Both the position numbers and the translations under genes were made by a program. The notes beneath the pieces were generated by a model. It was not told the origin of the DNA. It did no database searches and worked only from the letters and a program-made list of their open reading frames with translations. From the NCBI GenBank assembly GCA_002315885.1, contig DCIO01000053.1:1-16308 (forward strand): a DNA stretch of 16,308 nt. The letters are read 5' to 3'. Positions 14,167 through 16,308 of this stretch are shown one piece after another. The number at the start of each line of letters is the position of its first letter. The stretch's first letter is position 1. The stretch is from Lentisphaeria bacterium UBA1724 (lineage in GTDB: Bacteria > Verrucomicrobiota > Lentisphaeria > Oligosphaerales > Oligosphaeraceae).

Positions 14167-15288
14167 ATGAAAATTATCATTTCCAGTGGCGGCACAGGCG
14201 GTCACTTTTATCCAGGGCTGTCCATTGCGCGAGAATTCGTAGCCCGCGGTCATTCCGTCACCTTTTTGGTTTCCGGGCAGCAGGCATCGGAACAGCAGGC
14301 CACCGCAGAGGCCAATGGCCTTTCCGCACGGCAGATTCCCAGCGTGCGTGCCCCGCATAGTATTGTTGACCTCATCAAATTTCCCTTCCGCTTCTGGGGA
14401 TGCTGCCGTGCCATCAAGGCGATTTTCAAGGATCTAAAGGGGGATGCGCTATTGAGCATGGGCTCCTTCACCTCCGTGGCGCCATGCTGGTGCTGGCCCA
14501 AAAGCCACAAGCCACTCTTCCTCCACGAAGGTAATACCTTCATGGGACAGGCGAACCGACTCTTCGCCCAAAAGGCCTCCGCAATCGCATTGACACTACC
14601 CCTGGCGTGTCCCGAGCAATCCAAAGGGACGCCGTCCTGCATCACAGGAATGCCCCTGCGGGAAGCAATTCTGGAAGCCGCAGCAAAGGCCACCACGCCT
14701 GCGGAGCGTGCGGAAATCCTCTCCTCCTTCGGGCTTTCCCCTGACAAGAAGACCATGCTGATTTTTGGCGGCAGCCAGGGCGCCCGTGCCATCGTCAATC
14801 TAGCCACCGCCGTGATGCCGTTGTTGTCGCAATCCGCCAACGCGGTGCAGTTCATCATTCTGACTGGGGCAGACGACAACACCGCCCTGGAGCAATCCTG
14901 CGCAAAAGCGGGCATTGCCGCGCGGATTGTCAAGAAGGATTCCGAAATCCAGCGTTGCTACCAAGTCGCAGATGTTGTGGTCTGCCGCGCGGGTGCATCC
15001 AGCATCTGCGAACTGGCGCTCTTCCGCAAGCCCGCGGTGCTCATTCCCCTCCCCTCCGCCAAGGACAACCACCAGTATCACAACGCAAAATGCCTGGCGG
15101 ACGCAGGCGCCGCAAAACTGATGGTGCAATCCGAGACCACACCGGAGTCCTTTGCAAAATTCATTGAAAATTGGCTGTCGAATCCCCAGGATATCTCGAA
15201 GATGTCCGACACCATCGGTCAATTCGCCCGTCCCAACGCCACGAAACAGGTAGTGGATTTCCTGGAAGGCTTCCTTCCTAAGGCATGA
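14167..15288 (+). CDS. murG: MurG, lipid II-forming GlcNAc transferase
   Basis: Transfers GlcNAc from UDP-GlcNAc to undecaprenyl-PP-MurNAc-pentapeptide (lipid I to lipid II) on the inner face of the cytoplasmic membrane, the last cytosolic step of peptidoglycan synthesis. The 373-aa GT-B protein has GGTGGHFYPG (8-17), LHEGNTFMGQANR (HEGN at 120-123), GGSQGA (201-206) and RAGASSICEL (274-283) with the UDP-GlcNAc-contacting Glu282. DNHQYHNA includes Gln303. Length is normal. An oddity is HEGN where most MurG have HEQN. The start abuts a heptamer array with no SD. The gene is outside a dcw cluster: none of the other mur or fts genes are adjacent. Its stop overlaps the recombinase start (ATGA), implying translational coupling. 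Confidence 0.94.
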   Translation: MKIIISSGGTGGHFYPGLSIAREFVARGHSVTFLVSGQQASEQQATAEANGLSARQIPSVRAPHSIVDLIKFPFRFWGCCRAIKAIFKDLKGDALLSMGSFTSVAPCWCWPKSHKPLFLHEGNTFMGQANRLFAQKASAIALTLPLACPEQSKGTPSCITGMPLREAILEAAAKATTPAERAEILSSFGLSPDKKTMLIFGGSQGARAIVNLATAVMPLLSQSANAVQFIILTGADDNTALEQSCAKAGIAARIVKKDSEIQRCYQVADVVVCRAGASSICELALFRKPAVLIPLPSAKDNHQYHNAKCLADAGAAKLMVQSETTPESFAKFIENWLSNPQDISKMSDTIGQFARPNATKQVVDFLEGFLPKA

Positions 15289-16295
15289 AGAACGCCGCCA
15301 ACGACATCGATTTGACTGCACAGCGGGGAATTCTCGCCCACGACAGCGCCCTGGAAGGCTTCATGCGATACCTCAAAAGCGAACGCCAGGCCTCCGAAAA
15401 TACCACGGAGGCGTATTTCCAGGACATCGCGCATTTTCTTCTGGCAGTCCCACATATCGCCAGTGAAGAGGGGTGCCGTTGGGCGGAAGTCACGCAGCAG
15501 GATGCACGACATTTCGTAGCTACACTGTCGGTGCAAGGTGACAAAGCCACCTCGGTCAATCGGAAACTCTCCAGTCTGCGCTCCTTCTACCGATATATGT
15601 TACAGGAGGAGATCCTGACTGTGGATCCATTCCACCTGATACGCGGACTAAAAAAGCCCAAGCTTCTCCCCGTGGTCATGACCGTGGAAGAAGTCAAGAA
15701 GCTCCTGGAAATTCCCGAACGACACTGGAGCACACAACCCGAACGCAAGAATTCCTACGGAAGGCATGACGATGCCGAATTTCTGGGCACGCGGGACCAC
15801 GCCATCCTGGAAATCATCTACTCGGGTGGATTGCGTATCTCCGAGGCAATTGGCCTCGATATGCAGGATATCCATTTCAAGGAACACCTCTTCCTAGTCC
15901 GCGGAAAAGGCAAAAAGGAACGCTTCTGCATGATGGGACGACCCGCCCAGGAAGCCCTAGCACGATATCTCGCCTGCCGCGAAAAGGCCGGCCTCGGAGA
16001 AGCCACCGCGCCCGGCGCGATCTTCGTCAATACCCAGGGAAAACGCCTGACCACCCGCACCGTCCAGCGCGCCTTCGAGACCTACGTAGCCGAGGCGGGA
16101 CTACCTGCGGAGGTCACACCCCACAAGCTACGCCATTCCTTTGCCACACACCTCCTAGCCGCAGGCGCCGACCTAAAGACCGTCCAGGAAATGCTTGGCC
16201 ACGCCAATCTGGCTACGACCCAAATCTATACCCACCTGGATATCGCACAGCTGGTGGAAGTCTATTCCAAGGCACATCCCGATATCAATGCTTAA
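15285..16295 (+). CDS. xerC: Tyrosine recombinase, XerC/XerD family
   Basis: A site-specific recombinase that, with a partner, resolves chromosome dimers at dif. The 336-aa protein has an N-terminal SAM-like core-binding domain (about 22-112, FMRYLKSERQASENTTEAY) and a complete catalytic set: Arg184 (SGGLRISEA), Lys208 or Lys210 (RGKGKKE), His280 and Arg283 (HKLRHSFATHLL), His306 (LGHANLATTQ) and the nucleophile Tyr315 (IYTHL). It is longer than usual (about 300), with about 15 extra residues near 145-168 (RHWSTQPERKNSYGR) before the first catalytic Arg and an N-terminal extension of about 20. It overlaps murG by 4 bases. The last two codons and the stop lie in a heptamer array. XerC versus XerD cannot be decided; an integrase of another kind is unlikely given the context and the Xer-type core. 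Confidence 0.85.
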   Translation: MKNAANDIDLTAQRGILAHDSALEGFMRYLKSERQASENTTEAYFQDIAHFLLAVPHIASEEGCRWAEVTQQDARHFVATLSVQGDKATSVNRKLSSLRSFYRYMLQEEILTVDPFHLIRGLKKPKLLPVVMTVEEVKKLLEIPERHWSTQPERKNSYGRHDDAEFLGTRDHAILEIIYSGGLRISEAIGLDMQDIHFKEHLFLVRGKGKKERFCMMGRPAQEALARYLACREKAGLGEATAPGAIFVNTQGKRLTTRTVQRAFETYVAEAGLPAEVTPHKLRHSFATHLLAAGADLKTVQEMLGHANLATTQIYTHLDIAQLVEVYSKAHPDINA

Positions 16296-16308
16296 TGCTT
16301 AATGCTTA
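16287..16308. repeat. Heptamer array (AATGCTT)3, overlapping the recombinase stop codon
   Basis: Three perfect AATGCTT copies plus one base run to the window edge and may continue. The first copy encodes the last Asn and Ala codons, and the TAA stop spans the first/second copy junction (16293-16295). The unit is the same as at 1057-1077. Confidence 0.85.

Noticed and set aside
15285..16295. Phage or integron integrase
   Set aside because: The Xer-type core, the murG overlap, and the absence of att sites, cargo cassettes or phage genes favour a housekeeping XerC/D.

Overview
This 16.3 kb window is a piece of bacterial chromosome with about 11 genes, most of them housekeeping. Several traits point to a Gram-negative gut or rumen bacterium, probably of the PVC group (Lentisphaerota, Kiritimatiellota or a relative), with Fibrobacterota as the main alternative. 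These traits are a eukaryote-type HisA, a short lipoprotein, a BvgS-like hybrid kinase with a signal peptide, mostly weak or absent Shine-Dalgarno (SD) sites, TATATTA -10 boxes, and many small intergenic repeats. The taxonomic call is inference; no rRNA gene is present.

Minus-strand block (1-2479): the 5' part of hisA (histidine biosynthesis, HIS6-like), an alpha/beta-hydrolase of the tributyrin/feruloyl esterase type, and gltA (citrate synthase). The gaps hold heptamer arrays and two inverted copies of a 35-bp G/C-run element that bracket the esterase gene. A divergent intergenic region (2480-2816) holds a gltA leader hairpin, promoter-like -10 boxes in both directions, and a tandem repeat that also forms a long inverted repeat.

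Plus-strand block (2817-16295): a 1375-residue hybrid histidine kinase with several periplasmic solute-binding-type modules; a spacer with three and a half copies of a 34-bp hairpin repeat; leuS; a second type of palindrome; uxaC (uronate isomerase) closely followed by a prepilin peptidase gene; then a structured leader and three small envelope genes of unknown function ending at a strong intrinsic terminator. These encode an inner-membrane-anchored coiled-coil protein, a 70-aa C-terminally anchored protein and a 49-aa lipoprotein. Last come murG (cell-wall lipid II synthesis) and a XerC/D-type recombinase gene overlapping it by 4 bases.

The genes do not form one pathway. The two parts that look least described are the three-gene envelope cassette, with its SD-occluding hairpin and structured leader, and the set of 7-bp-period arrays at gene borders. 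One array contains the recombinase stop codon and another runs up to the murG start codon. No CRISPR, tRNA, rRNA, phage or insertion sequence was seen.
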